A stretch of DNA of 64,000 nt from Adiantum capillus-veneris (taxonomy: Eukaryota; Streptophyta; Polypodiopsida; Polypodiales; Pteridaceae). Under the pieces are notes generated by a model. That model worked only from the letters and a program-made list of their open reading frames with translations, was not told where the DNA came from and did no database searches. Numbering within the stretch: the stretch's first letter is position 1; every line of letters begins with the position of its first letter. The stretch lies in assembly GCA_014529385.2 (NCBI GenBank), contig CM043945.1, positions 144,453,741 to 144,517,740 of the forward strand, read 5' to 3'. Positions 11,447 through 21,800 of this stretch are shown here, piece by piece. Position numbers and translations under genes: made by a program.

Positions 11447-12290
11447 CGTCTAGTATCCGTAAGAATTCGGGCCAAAAAACCCAAAAAAAAACCATCCAAT
11501 ATCCGTATGCAGTCGGGGCCAAGCCCCCCCGGCCCCCCATTTTACCATAAGCCAAAACAGTGTGCACATTGTAACCAGTAACAATTCTAAAACCAAAATA
11601 GTCCCCCGGTGTATACTCACCCTCAATAATAGAGGTTCCTTTGACTGATAATGGTGTTTAAGCAGCAGGGGCATCCAAAAAAAAACCCAACTATTGTTAA
11701 GAAACTATACCCGCCATGTGAATGCAACAAATTTATTGCTTTATCTCATCCAAACTACCAAGTTAATGAACTGGCCAGTACAACATCTGTATACAATCGG
11801 GGCAAACACCCCCACAAACTCTAGCAAAAAAATATCCAACATTAGTGCGCAGTAGGTCAAAATATCCCTTTATATTCACTTAGCCAACCCACATGATGGG
11901 CCTTACCAGGCATTTCTGTGACAGTGATGAATAAGCCATGCTTAAGCGACAATACCAAGTCAATCCCAAAGCTATTTTTTTCCAAAAGAAAAAAAAAACC
12001 AAAAATTACACCCGCCCTTGTGAATGCAAATATTGCATTATCTCATCCTAAAAAACCAATTAGTGAACCAATAAAACATCAATAAGCACCCGAGGCAAAT
12101 TCCCCTGCAGACCCTAGCAGAAAAACATCCAACATTAGTGCGCAGTAGGCCAAAAAAACCCCCCATTTATAATCACTTAGCCAACCCAAACGGTGGGCCT
12201 TACTAGGCATATGTGACAGTGGTCAATGTTCCATGCTTAAGCGGTAGTACCAAGTCAATCCCAAAGCTATTTTATGAATAGTAAGCACCA
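11447..12290 (+). repeat. diverged tandem repeat of about 300 bp
   Basis: Two units of about 290-300 bp, roughly 11700-11985 and 12000-12290, share landmarks such as ATTAGTGCGCAGTAGG (11841 and 12134) and CCAAGTCAATCCCAAAGCTATTT. A degraded partial unit lies near 11447-11545. The units differ by many substitutions and indels, so the duplication is old. Confidence 0.7.
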
Positions 12291-12599
12291 TCGGTCTATT
12301 ATGTCCTTAACGACTGATTACTGCCTTGCCAAGCATCAACCCCAAATTTTTCCAAAAAACAGTGAATAATTGTAATGGAATTTGCCTATTCAATTTGAGA
12401 GTAGCGGAATTTAATGAGAGTACTTTCAAGAAATGATTTTGTGAGCATAGCGGGTTGACATAATTGAAGATAGCAACATAATCATAGCAATTAGTTAACT
12501 TGGCATAGACAATACTTTTGCAAGAGAGAGAATTTAGAGAACATGACAACAGTTGAGGACCGGATTTATGTGGAGCCGGTCCCCCCTCCAATAGGCATT

Positions 12600-13550
12600 T
12601 GTATTATGATTTCTCCCATAAAGAGAGACTTGTTACAATACATTCTTTGTGTTCCTTGTGACCTAGGTGAAGCAATGAAGATGGAAAGCTTCATGCATCA
12701 CCATCATAGCATAACCTAAACTTGAAGAAAGCTTTAACTATACCAAGCCTCAGTCCCAAGACCTCAAACACCTTCGAAGGTGGAGAGAGCTAGCAGGGAA
12801 TGAGGGTAGGGAAGAGGAAGAAGAAACATTTCATACGAGAAAGAGCTAGTTCCTCACTTATCATAACTCTTGTGCTAGCATACATAATAGCATAGTAATG
12901 AAGAAGAAATAGATGGCAAGCTCAAGCATTGAAGCATGGCTCTTGGATGGATTTGCACTCCATAGCCAAGAGTGTTGGTGTAGGCTCTCAACCTCTACTT
13001 GCTTGGAGAAGGAGAGGGAGTTCTTGCACTTTGCATAGTACACAATGAGAGTGTTTGTGAGTGTGTGTGGGTGAGTATACCCCCTAAGCACCCCCCTAGC
13101 TTGCTTGGGTCGACCCCCCCTTGTAGCTCATGCTTGAAGCTCATTGGACCCCTCCAGGTCTAGCCAATCACAAGCAGGAGCCATTACAAGCAACATGGGT
13201 AGCCTTGGGACAAGTGTCCCCCTTTCCCCTTTGAGAGAGAGGACTTAATAAATGCAAAATCAATTAATTAAATATCCTAAATTATCATTGGACCCCTTGG
13301 GTGGCCAACCAATAGGCTTCAGGCACACCATGAGGGCAACATGAGGAGGAACTTGACAAGTGTCCTTGCTGCCTCTTCAAGTTGGGGCTTCCCTTGTGAG
13401 TGTGAGTGTGTGTTCTCTCTCTAATCCCTAGGAAAAGGGCTCGCCCCCCCTCTTGTAGGGATGCTTTTGACTTTAGGAGCTCAAGCACCTTAGTCATCAA
13501 GCATGACAAAGCACTTGGACTAGGGGGTATTCCCACAAGCATCTCAGGCA
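12600..13550. other. no gene recognised; weakly duplicated segment
   Basis: Two stretches near 13143 and 13285 start with CATTGGACCCC and both continue through a CAATAG/CAATCAC block to an ACAAGTGTCC block. They look like an old duplication. No supported coding region. Confidence 0.4.
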
Positions 13551-13705
13551 AGCATGTCAAGGCACCTCAAGCACCTTAATCAAGCGGCAAGTCAAGCACC
13601 TCAAGCATGGAGTAAGTCAAGCACCTTAATCAAGCACCTCAAGCAAGACAAACACCTCAAGCACGACAAGCACCTCAAGCAGGACAAACACCTCGAGCTT
13701 GGGCC
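13550..13705. repeat. short tandem array of CACCTCAAGCA units
   Basis: About ten imperfect copies of an 11-18 base unit based on AAGCACCTCAAGCA run through this stretch, giving repetitive peptides in both strands. The open frames here are a by-product of the repeat, not genes. Confidence 0.75.
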
Positions 13706-13868
13706 GGGTTCCCACCTCAAGCTCAGCCCTAGCTTACCTAAGGTCAAAGGACTTTTACACACATTATTGGAGGTCTTCAATGAAGCTAACCCTAAGGTCT
13801 TATGCTCCATTGGTTAGCCTTGCTCTTGATAGACCATCTCCCATTTGGGCCCCTTTACTATTGGCCCC

Positions 13869-13910
13869 GTGTTGAGATAGATCTATAAGCACATATCTAT
13901 ATCTTAACAC
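13869..13910. repeat. inverted repeat
   Basis: GTGTTGAGATAGAT and ATCTATATCTTAACAC are near-perfect reverse complements separated by about 12 bases. The outer bases TGTT...AACA resemble LTR ends, but no matching partner was found. Confidence 0.5.
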
Positions 13911-13919
13911 TTGTTCCCG

Positions 13920-14770
13920 TTTATTCTCCCACATTAAGTGATCAATTTAATATGAGAAAATCATTTGGGTTGGTTAGATATTAGATTTTATGACAATAAT
14001 TAATGTAGAGCAAAAAAGACTCTGAGTTTAAGCGGCAACAACTAATATGGCATACCCCAAATTGCTAGATAACACCTATAATCAAAACCATAGGACTGTA
14101 TTATGTCGAGCTTAATAAAAAAACTGAAACCTTGTGGTGGGGTCAAATCTTTGCCAAGAAAACCATCAACCATAAGCTATGTACTTATCAACCAACCAAC
14201 TTTTGAACAAGTATTGCTATGTTGAGTAAAAAACCTCTCAATGTGCCATATCATCAAACTGATAGAGCAACACCATACCAGTTATATTGCTATAAACAAT
14301 AGGTTTGCAGTGAAACAATATGATAACAAACAGAGTAGCCAACCTGTGTCGTTTGTGTTGCAAGGTCCATATTTCGGTGCAGTATAGAAGAACACAGCCC
14401 CTTACAATTTATGCAAGCAAAAACACATACAAAGCTAAGTGAGGGGCAGAGATGCACCCTCACCTCTTTCAATAGAAGGAGGATGAAGGCCGCCATCACT
14501 GTGTAGCATGTAGAGTAATGAGTGGAGCGATCCCGTCCTGGGGATCTGAGACAGCGAGGCCGCCGGTGATGCGGAATGCCAAGGTAAAAAACCACAGTGC
14601 CTTCACGGCCAGTTTACAAAAGGCAGTAAACCACTTTATTAGTCTTCTAGTATCACTTACGATTTATAAGGGAAATATCCCATGGTGGATATCATATACG
14701 GTAAAACTAGGAAGCGTGTTTTGTAAATCCACGATGTCAATGATGCTAGAAAATCTTATAGGCAAGTAAT
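13920..14770. other. no gene recognised
   Basis: AT-rich sequence with only short ORFs of unlikely composition. Nothing here resembles other parts of the window. Confidence 0.4.
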
Positions 14771-14773
14771 ACA

Positions 14774-14774
<1 letters not shown>

Positions 14775-14863
<89 letters not shown>

Positions 14864-14905
14864 ACGCGCGTACATGCACGCGCATGTGTGCATGTGTGCA
14901 TGTGC

Positions 14906-14985
<80 letters not shown>
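14775..14985. repeat. long GT microsatellite with CG/CA-rich core
   Basis: Two GT runs of roughly 90 and 75 bases flank a 45-base alternating purine-pyrimidine core (GCACGCGCGTACATGCACGCGCATG). The whole 210 bases alternate purine and pyrimidine, which favours left-handed DNA. Cys/Val and Thr/His ORFs across it are artefacts. It lies just beyond the 3' end of copy B. Confidence 0.95.
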
Positions 14986-14987
<2 letters not shown>

Positions 14988-15022
14988 CCGCCATGTCCCA
15001 GGCACCAAACACAATGGGTTGA

Positions 15023-15051
15023 TAGTAGGCCCATTGTGAATGGGCCTACTA
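15023..15051. repeat. perfect hairpin at the 3' end of copy B
   Basis: TAGTAGGCCCATT and AATGGGCCTACTA form a perfect 13-bp stem around a 3-base loop. The stop codon of the copy B reverse-transcriptase ORF lies in the arm. Its place between ORF end and GT tract suggests a 3'-end signal of the element. Confidence 0.7.
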
Positions 15052-15855
15052 CCTTATTATAGTGATGAGAATTCTATGGTTAAAGTGTAACCCAGGCCAG
15101 TCATGTTGGGTAAGAGATTGTAGACTTTTATTGATTATTTCATTTCTACTAAAGCCATTAAGGCAGTACTTTTTTATTAGTACCTTAATATCCTCCCATG
15201 CAAAGAGGTAATTGGAGGAAGAGTAGATAATCATGTAAAGCAGGCTAATACAAGTGCTAAGAATTGCTTTATGAGGCCTATTACTATTCCTTTTAATGAA
15301 CTCAAAAGGTGGTAGTTTAAAAAGATCCATTTTCCATACAAATTTTTGGTCATATCCTCCTACACATGGTATATGAAGGGAAATAGAAAAGTTAAGGAAT
15401 TGTACTGAACTCCAAAAAACTCCATTAGGTGTTATGAACTCTTGTAAATAAGTTGGTTCAATTTTTAGGCAATTAGGATATATATGACAGATTTTTTCTA
15501 AGAAGGCTTTATTGTTGATGCTTAGTAAGTAATCCATATATCTGTAGGTGTGTCCAAACAATGAAAGTTTGTTAATTTTAATTTCCATGGCCCTGAGACA
15601 CCATTTGTATTCAAAGAAGGCAAGGTATATATTACACATAAGTGGAGAGTAGGAGAACCCCATGGGGATGCCCAGGCTTTGGTTAAAACATTGTCCTCTA
15701 GAGATGATAGTAATACTATCAAGTAACCATGATATGTAAAGACATAGCTTTTCTTCATTGAAGTCTAAGGTGTGTAAGGAGTATGTCTTTTTTATCCATC
15801 TAGGTTTTTTTAGAAAGGGATATGTAGAAATGACTCTTTTTTCTAGCATTGGCAA
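15049..15855 (-). pseudogene. reverse transcriptase C-terminal half, copy B
   Basis: The 268-residue ORF covers the B-type box GIPMG followed by SPLMCNIYLAFFEYK, and the catalytic box RYMDYLLSIN, where the second Asp of the expected Y-x-D-D has become Tyr. It then matches copy A through EPTxLxE and SNRPxKAxxxTCxxxLxxIIYSS to its end. The thumb-like C-terminus (CLNGFSRNEI) is intact here but frameshifted in copy A. The element is inactive as it stands. Confidence 0.7.
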
Positions 15856-16647
15856 AAGCCATTTTGATAACCTTTGCTAGTACATTTTTAAGGCCAAGAT
15901 CACCTTCTAAGGGAATGTTTTTATAACATTGAGTAATATCTGGTAAAAAGATATGGAAGATTTGTTTAGGGAGGTAAAGAGAAACCTCATTAGAGTTTTT
16001 TGTTATCCAGAAGGGGTTGTAATCTATTTGTCAAAAGTCATGGCAGATCTTTTGTTTAGAGGCACAAATAAGTTCAAACTCAGCTAATGTAAGGTCAAGA
16101 CATAGAGTGATATCCTTGGTGATATCATTAAAAATACCACTAGAAGCATTAGATATCCATCTGAATTTATGTTTATGTATTTTATAGGTGGGAAAAAGTA
16201 CTGGTAGTTTAGTGTCCTGTAGAGTATAGCCTAGATTTTCTAAGTGTCTAGAGATGTTATTGGTAACAGTTTGTAGGGAAGTGTTAATTCTAGTGAATTC
16301 TTTCCCAAAAACCCAAACTGACTAGCTTTCCAAGCTAGGTTCTTGCATATAAGAGTGGGACAATTAGAGCTTTTATCCAGCCCGACTATGAACCAATTTT
16401 TTGCCAAATTGTGAAAATCATGAGCAAGTTGTGATGTTAACCAGGAATTATCATTTGATAACCATTTTCTAGGTATTTGTGAGATTTTTTGGAAAAAACA
16501 ATCTTCCACAACTTCTGTTAAGTCCAATAGGACTGTCTTCTTCAGCTGGAGAGAACTGACAGGGTTAGTTGAGCAGCTAAGTGAAGCTGAAAGAGTGAGA
16601 TATGGGTTTTTGGGAAAGTTAGGTATGTGATTGAGCCCATTGGCCAA
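15856..16647 (-). pseudogene. reverse transcriptase N-terminal half and DKG region, copy B
   Basis: Reading different frames gives FRWISNASSGIFNDITKDI and PDITQCYKNIPLEGD, matching copy A residues 12-100 and including the first catalytic Asp. Upstream, 16240-16647 is a 135-residue open stretch with WFIVGLDKSSNCPTLICKNL, the counterpart of the copy A DKG motif. At least two frameshifts separate these parts. Confidence 0.55.
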
Positions 16648-16649
16648 GA

Positions 16650-18551
16650 TTTATTGTATCTTCAATGATGCTAATATCACAACTACAAACATGCATACCA
16701 TATGTATCAAAGTTTTTTCAAAATGTGATAAACTGACTGCATGTACATTCAGGAACCGATTCATGCCAAAGAAAATCATTACTATAGACCAAGTTTTTAA
16801 TGGGTTGTTGATACCTCCAACCAATAAATACATTATCGAGTATTTTATGATTGCCAAAAAGTAGGTCAAAGCACTCACAAAAAAATGCCTTCGGTTGTAT
16901 CCAGTTGAGAAGTACATTATGGAAGAGACAGTGTACGTAGATGAAGTTTTTGTTTGGAGAATTTTTATTGAGAATCCATCTTCCACAAGGGCTCGTAGCA
17001 ACTTGCATGTTCATCAAGGATTACATTTCAAGAAAATTCTTGATAGGGGAGTTTTTGCCTCTTCCCCTAGTGTAGCTACGAGACTTCCCTCGATTAGACA
17101 AAGAGCTAGGTGTCAAAAAATAAGTAAAAGAGTTGGGAGTAGTAAGAGAATTGGGTCTTTTCAGAGAAGGGGAATCATCCTCATCAATACATGGCTTGAG
17201 TAAACTGGTGATGATCTTTACACCTTTGTAATTAGCATAAGTGGTTAGATAGATCCCGGGTTCATCAGATTATAGTTCCTTCAAGATATCCAACATTAGT
17301 CCCCGAAAGATGTTAAAGGCAATTTGAGCAATCACAATTTGTTTTTCTTGGCCACCCAACCATGAGCAAATAAGGGAGAGGTGAAAGTCCATGGGTTTGT
17401 CAGGGAAGAGTAGGTCAAGATGGTTGAGAATATACCAAATGGCATGATCAGACCACATGATGTTGGATTCACATGAGGCTTTAGAGTCAAGAAATTTGCT
17501 GGCACATTTTGCATAGGGCCGAAAAACGTTCCAAATGGATTCTATGTAGAAATCCAGGTTGCTTTTGGAAAAGTCCATTTTACCCTTTGTACGAATGTAG
17601 AGGCCAGTATTGGAAGGGCGTTTAGAATGGTCAATGAGATTCAGGTTGAAGGGGGATTTTATGAGTTCCCCTTTGTCAAGGAACTATCCACCTTTCAGGA
17701 TCTTGAGTTTGCAGTCTTCAATAGTAGAGGTAGGGATATTAGCAAGGTAAACCGAGGTCTCACTTAAAATAGGTGCGAGAAAAGCTTTGTTGGGTAAGAC
17801 CCAAAGCTGATGGTCTACCCCGAAAGACGCGATTTTTGTTTGCCTAATAGGTAAGAAAGGAAATACTTTAGAGATTTTTGGTACCATTTCCAAGAGGTTA
17901 GAGTAAATGAGGGAGCAAAGATTACTCTGAAATTCTTTGACAGCTTCTAGAGTCACACTATCCGTTTGAGGGATAGTAGGGGTAGCCGGGGTACTAATAA
18001 ATGATGGATTGAGGCCGCATAGTTTTTTCAAGAAGTTAGACAGATCAGCCCCAGAAGAAGAGAAAAGGGCAATCTCTTTTTGGTATTGTAAAGAGAGTAT
18101 GGGAAGCTGGGCTATGTACTTGGAGATCAAATTTACACCCTCCTTGGAATCCTTGTCTAAGGTAGCCAAAACTTTGACCCAATCATCAAAAGATAACATG
18201 TGTAAGATAGACATCTTTTTGTCTGAGCTAAGAGCCGAGTCATATATTAGTTGAGATGTATCCAAGCTGCTAATACATCTGAGGACGAGAGGTGTATCCA
18301 CAGAGAGGGGTTGAGAGGTCAATTCCAATCCTTCCAAGAGAGTAAGGGTCTGCAATATATCAAAAAATTTAGTGAGGTTGTGACTACTTTTTGTAGTAAG
18401 AAATACAATCCTTGGCCTTCCTAGCAAAGAAAGGTTAGGTTCTAGCTGCCAGGGCATTTTTGGGTTTATGGTCTTTAAGGTACAACTTAATCAGCTCAAG
18501 AATCTTTGAATGATTCTCAGGTTTGTAATTAACACTCATACGGGCTGTCAT
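16650..18551 (-). pseudogene. N-terminal region of copy B, function unknown
   Basis: The best preserved blocks are 18457-17684 (257 residues) and 17578-17270 (102 residues), with further matching pieces at 17017-16651. The first block includes VLRCISSLD, SFDDWVKVLATLD and LCGLNPSF followed by a Thr/Pro linker. The second contains WSDHAIWYILNHLD and AQIAFNIFRGLM. Upstream of 18457 the homologous frame shifts and continues to MTARM at 18551. I cannot match this region to a known domain. Conservation between two independently decaying copies shows that it was coding when the element was active. Confidence 0.5.
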
Positions 18552-18714
18552 TCTAAAATGTTTGTGGTCCTGAAAGAAAATATATAAACATAAATAGGAT
18601 TAGTTACAGTAGATTGGGCCTGCAAACCTTAAACCAACAAAGTCAAAGACTATAATAGCCGTAAACAGGAGACCAAAAAAATAGTCTATGAAGGACCACC
18701 TAACACCAGTCAAC

Positions 18715-18815
18715 CAAACAAGGGATTATAGACTATGGGTCCATCCTAGAACTAAGTTTCAAAACCAAACAAGGGATTATAGACTATGGGTCCATCCTAG
18801 AACTAAGTTTCAAAA
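18715..18815 (+). repeat. short tandem duplication
   Basis: AACCAAACAAGGGATTATAG and the following bases up to AAGTTTCAAAA occur twice in a row, with a period of about 51 bases. Confidence 0.8.
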
Positions 18816-18885
18816 TAAGTTTCCAAAGTCAGCATCGTGGTTTCTCCATAAAAATAGAAAAAACCTTTTGTTTAGGATGTGTGTG

Positions 18886-19351
18886 TAGCTATTTTATCAT
18901 AATTAATAAGACATAATTGAACTTTTACATTCAAAAGACAGCTAGCTCTAAAATAAAGGAAATGATAAATACAAAAACAACTCACTCTTAGAATTATCTT
19001 TGTACAATGTTTGTAAAAATGAAGCCTCATTCCAGTATACAGATAACAGAAGTACTTCCCTTGCAGTAGGTGTATGTGTAATTTTGTATTGGACATCTAC
19101 TAAAAGCCGAAAAAAACTTCCAAGATAAAATAGAGTCCTTACCTGCATCCATCCAAACAAGACAACAAATATGTTAGCCTTGATGTGCTTTACAGGTATC
19201 AATGGACTATACCAATTGTCATCCATGTCCATCTTACAAACTTTTTTTTGAACTTACAAGCTTCGTCCAAAGTATTTATGTAAAAATGTTCTTTTTTATA
19301 ATTAAAAAACCCTAGAGTTTTTAGCAAAAAAGTATTATTTTGATTAGAAGG
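18886..19351. repeat. dispersed repeat R1, copy 2
   Basis: Direct-orientation partner of 10563-11030. It lies just upstream of copy B, whereas copy 1 has no adjacent reverse-transcriptase element, so R1 is not simply part of that element. Confidence 0.8.
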
Positions 19352-19355
19352 CGAG

Positions 19356-20230
19356 AAATTGAGTTTGACTTGATAAATCTTGTTCAAATTTGGTGAGACT
19401 TGACTCAGAGGCTTAGTTTAGAGTGTAGAACATGTGTGTATGCTCAAGTGACCGAAAACATGCTAAAATTTTCCATAAGCAAATAATCGTGATTATTTAC
19501 TTTTGCCCAATTTTCAAGTGTTTTTTGCCAACCAAGCATACCACAAGTTCTATCATATTGTATTAAGCACTCACATCAAATTTGGTAAAATTTGGATTTG
19601 TAAAGTGAAAGTTGTGGCCAGTTTTGTAAAGATAGTCTGCAGACACAAAACTGTTGACAATTGAGCACGGTTTATCCAAACTTGATGAAACTTTGTGAGG
19701 TAGCCTAAATTGAGTTTCTTTACCTGTTTGTATCAATATCTTGCCTTTAAAAAAATCTAGAAGTAAATAATCGCATTCACATCTACTCCGGAATTGAACA
19801 TTTTTGCACATTTGAGTATACCACAAGGTCAAGCATATCAAGTAGAATCCACAAATCAAATTTGGTGAAATTTGGATCACAAAATTGAGACTTAAGCCAG
19901 ATTCTCAAAACCTGAGTCTGCAGACAACAAACTGTTGATAACTTGGACAAATCTTGTTCACACTCAATGAAACTTGTCCATAGACTTCAACAAGGTGTCT
20001 ATATGGCAAAACAAGCCTAAAAAGTGGGAAAATTTGAGAAAAGTAAATAATCAAATTATTTACTTTTGAGCTTTAGAGACAAAATTTTGGACTTTTGAGC
20101 TTGTACAGTGTTAGAACAACATAATACAAGGCCACAGGTCAAGTTTGGATTCCATCGGCTCCAAATTGGTACATGTTAACTCAGTTCCCAGGTTGCAGAT
20201 TAGTTCTTCAGCTCTTTGCAAGGATAGAAT
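19356..20230. repeat. diverged AT-rich tandem repeats with palindromic cores
   Basis: Three to four units of about 240-300 bp share CAAATTTGGTxAAATTTGGAT, CAAACTTGATGAAACTT and AGTCTGCAGACA-like blocks. Two units carry an inverted repeat on the sequence AAATAATC/GATTATTT (19481-19498, and a stronger version at 20039-20067). No coding potential is seen. Confidence 0.6.
20039..20067. repeat. perfect 13-bp inverted repeat
   Basis: AAAAGTAAATAAT, a CAA loop, then ATTATTTACTTTT. It lies within the tandem repeat region. Confidence 0.8.
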
Positions 20231-20677
20231 TTGGAAATCTCATTTGCTGACTCACGTAGCTCAGATTGAAGTGATATACACAGACCAATCACAATAGTTA
20301 GCAAAAAATTGAGGAGTTTGAGAGAACGATCAAAAACCTGTCAAAATGGGATCAAGCATATAAAAGTGCAACTCAAAACAGATTTTTAATAAAATCAAGC
20401 CATTAGGGCAGTTTCACGTATGGAACTTGCGAATCGGGACACAATTCACATTGGGCTGCAGATTAGGCTATTCAAAGCCTAGATTTTCATCATTTCAAAG
20501 GCTACATGCAATCAATTTTGACACTTTTGATCTAGAGTTAATCAACTCTTGTGAGTCTAAGAGCAATCAACTACAAAAGTGCTTTGGCAAAAGCAGTTTT
20601 ATCAAACTTGAGTAGGAGTAATTCTGCTAATCAACACCAGGATCTGCTAAGAGATAGTTCTTAGAGACCAAGACAAC

Positions 20678-21082
20678 ATGGAATCAAGTCAAGCTGAGAG
20701 TTCAAATGCACGAGAACCAAAGCTAGCCAATAGCAGTAGCAACACATGCACAACTGCAACAGAGAAAATTCTACAGCTATATGGCTACATGGGAGATAAA
20801 GTTTTATATATAGATCCAGAAGGCCATAGGTATCTTATGAGTGGCAAAAGCAGCAAAGGAGGCATGATCCTACTGATCAGAGTACAGCCATATTCAAAGA
20901 ACTCCCAAATGTTCATAAACTTCAATGGAGCTAGGTATTGCAAGCTCAAAGACGAGGTGCAGATAAAAGTGCAAAAGATGGATCCAAGTGATTATCGTGA
21001 AACCTGCACAAGCCCGCAAAGCATCCATTTAGTGCATATGCAATCAGGATCGTTGTACATGGGTTACATTGGTCAAATCTAG
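20678..21082 (+). CDS. gag-like ORF of an LTR retroelement, unrecognised
   Basis: The 134-residue ORF starts with a Ser/Asn/Ala-rich segment and continues with KVLYIDPEGHRYLMSGKSS and a charged middle. No known domain is recognised. A segment after its stop (near 21150) and another at 21900-21960 encode similar peptides: IGEPIQRQYKGQDGAIYSL and IGDPWDRQYQGKDNAIYSL. Part of the region is therefore internally duplicated. I infer a retroelement gag because a zinc-knuckle ORF follows, and further right come a polypurine tract and an LTR. A host gene is not excluded. Confidence 0.35.
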   Translation: MESSQAESSNAREPKLANSSSNTCTTATEKILQLYGYMGDKVLYIDPEGHRYLMSGKSSKGGMILLIRVQPYSKNSQMFINFNGARYCKLKDEVQIKVQKMDPSDYRETCTSPQSIHLVHMQSGSLYMGYIGQI

Positions 21083-21271
21083 AGTTGAGAGCCAGTAATG
21101 GGAGATCCAACAGATTAGCCAATTGAAGACAATCTAATTGGAGAACCAATTCAAAGACAGTATAAAGGTCAAGATGGAGCAATCTATAGCCTCATGCTCA
21201 GTGTTTTAAAAGAAGATGTCGACAACTTGGCGAGTACAGAAGCTGAAACTTCTTAGCAGCTAGAGCTTGAC

Positions 21272-21526
21272 ATGACAGAACCAACTAAAATACCACCAGT
21301 CATGGCGTATTGCTCATATTGTGGAAGAAAAAGTGAACATTTTCATGAAGATTGTCCAAGAAATCCAGAAAACAGAGACACATCAACTACCAAGCAAAGC
21401 ATGGAGCAAACTGGAAATGTGAATCCCGATTTATCACCGAAGGTCAAAAAGAGTGTAAGGTTTGCAAATGATTTTGCATCCACTACCACAAGTGTACAAT
21501 CATTAACGAGTCTAAGGGACACATGA
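21272..21526 (+). CDS. zinc-knuckle ORF, gag-like
   Basis: The 84-residue ORF contains YCSYCGRKSEHFHEDCPRN, a C-x2-C-x5-H-x4-C arrangement close to the retroviral-type zinc knuckle, followed by a Ser/Thr-rich tail. It lies downstream of the 20678 ORF on the same strand and was probably part of the same polyprotein before stops accumulated. Confidence 0.4.
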   Translation: MTEPTKIPPVMAYCSYCGRKSEHFHEDCPRNPENRDTSTTKQSMEQTGNVNPDLSPKVKKSVRFANDFASTTTSVQSLTSLRDT

Positions 21527-21800
21527 AAAAGAATATATTAGCATTGTATGGTACACATATTTCATATGCACACTATGTGGACCAAAAAGGGAAATTGTAC
21601 AAAAGGATTGACTAGTGTTTGAACAGCCACATTCCAGCTCATTGAAGTGCGTTCAGTGATAGATCAGAAAGGATGGTTCATTTTAGAGGAAGAAATCTAT
21701 TATAGCCCATCCTCTCTAGAGCTGAAGGATATTACCCAAGTGAACCCAGAAATCTATTCAGAGCCAAAATCTCCTCCATCAAAAATCAAGCTTTGACGTT

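Larger units (their letters stand above)
15023..18551 (-). mobile_element. Penelope-like reverse-transcriptase element, copy B
   Basis: This is the second, uninterrupted copy of the element. Coding similarity runs from an ATG at 18549-18551 (MTARM) to a stop at 15049-15051. It comprises an N-terminal region of unknown function, a basic Gly/Arg-rich middle, the DKG-like motif (about 16390) and the reverse transcriptase. Several frameshifts and stops break the frame. No LTRs, target duplication or endonuclease domain are visible. Total coding length was about 3.5 kb, longer than a bare Penelope reverse transcriptase because of the extra N-terminal half. Confidence 0.65.

Noticed and set aside
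14664-15062. Long Cys/Val and Thr/His ORFs on both strands
   Set aside because: They are translations of the GT microsatellite and contain no other sequence.
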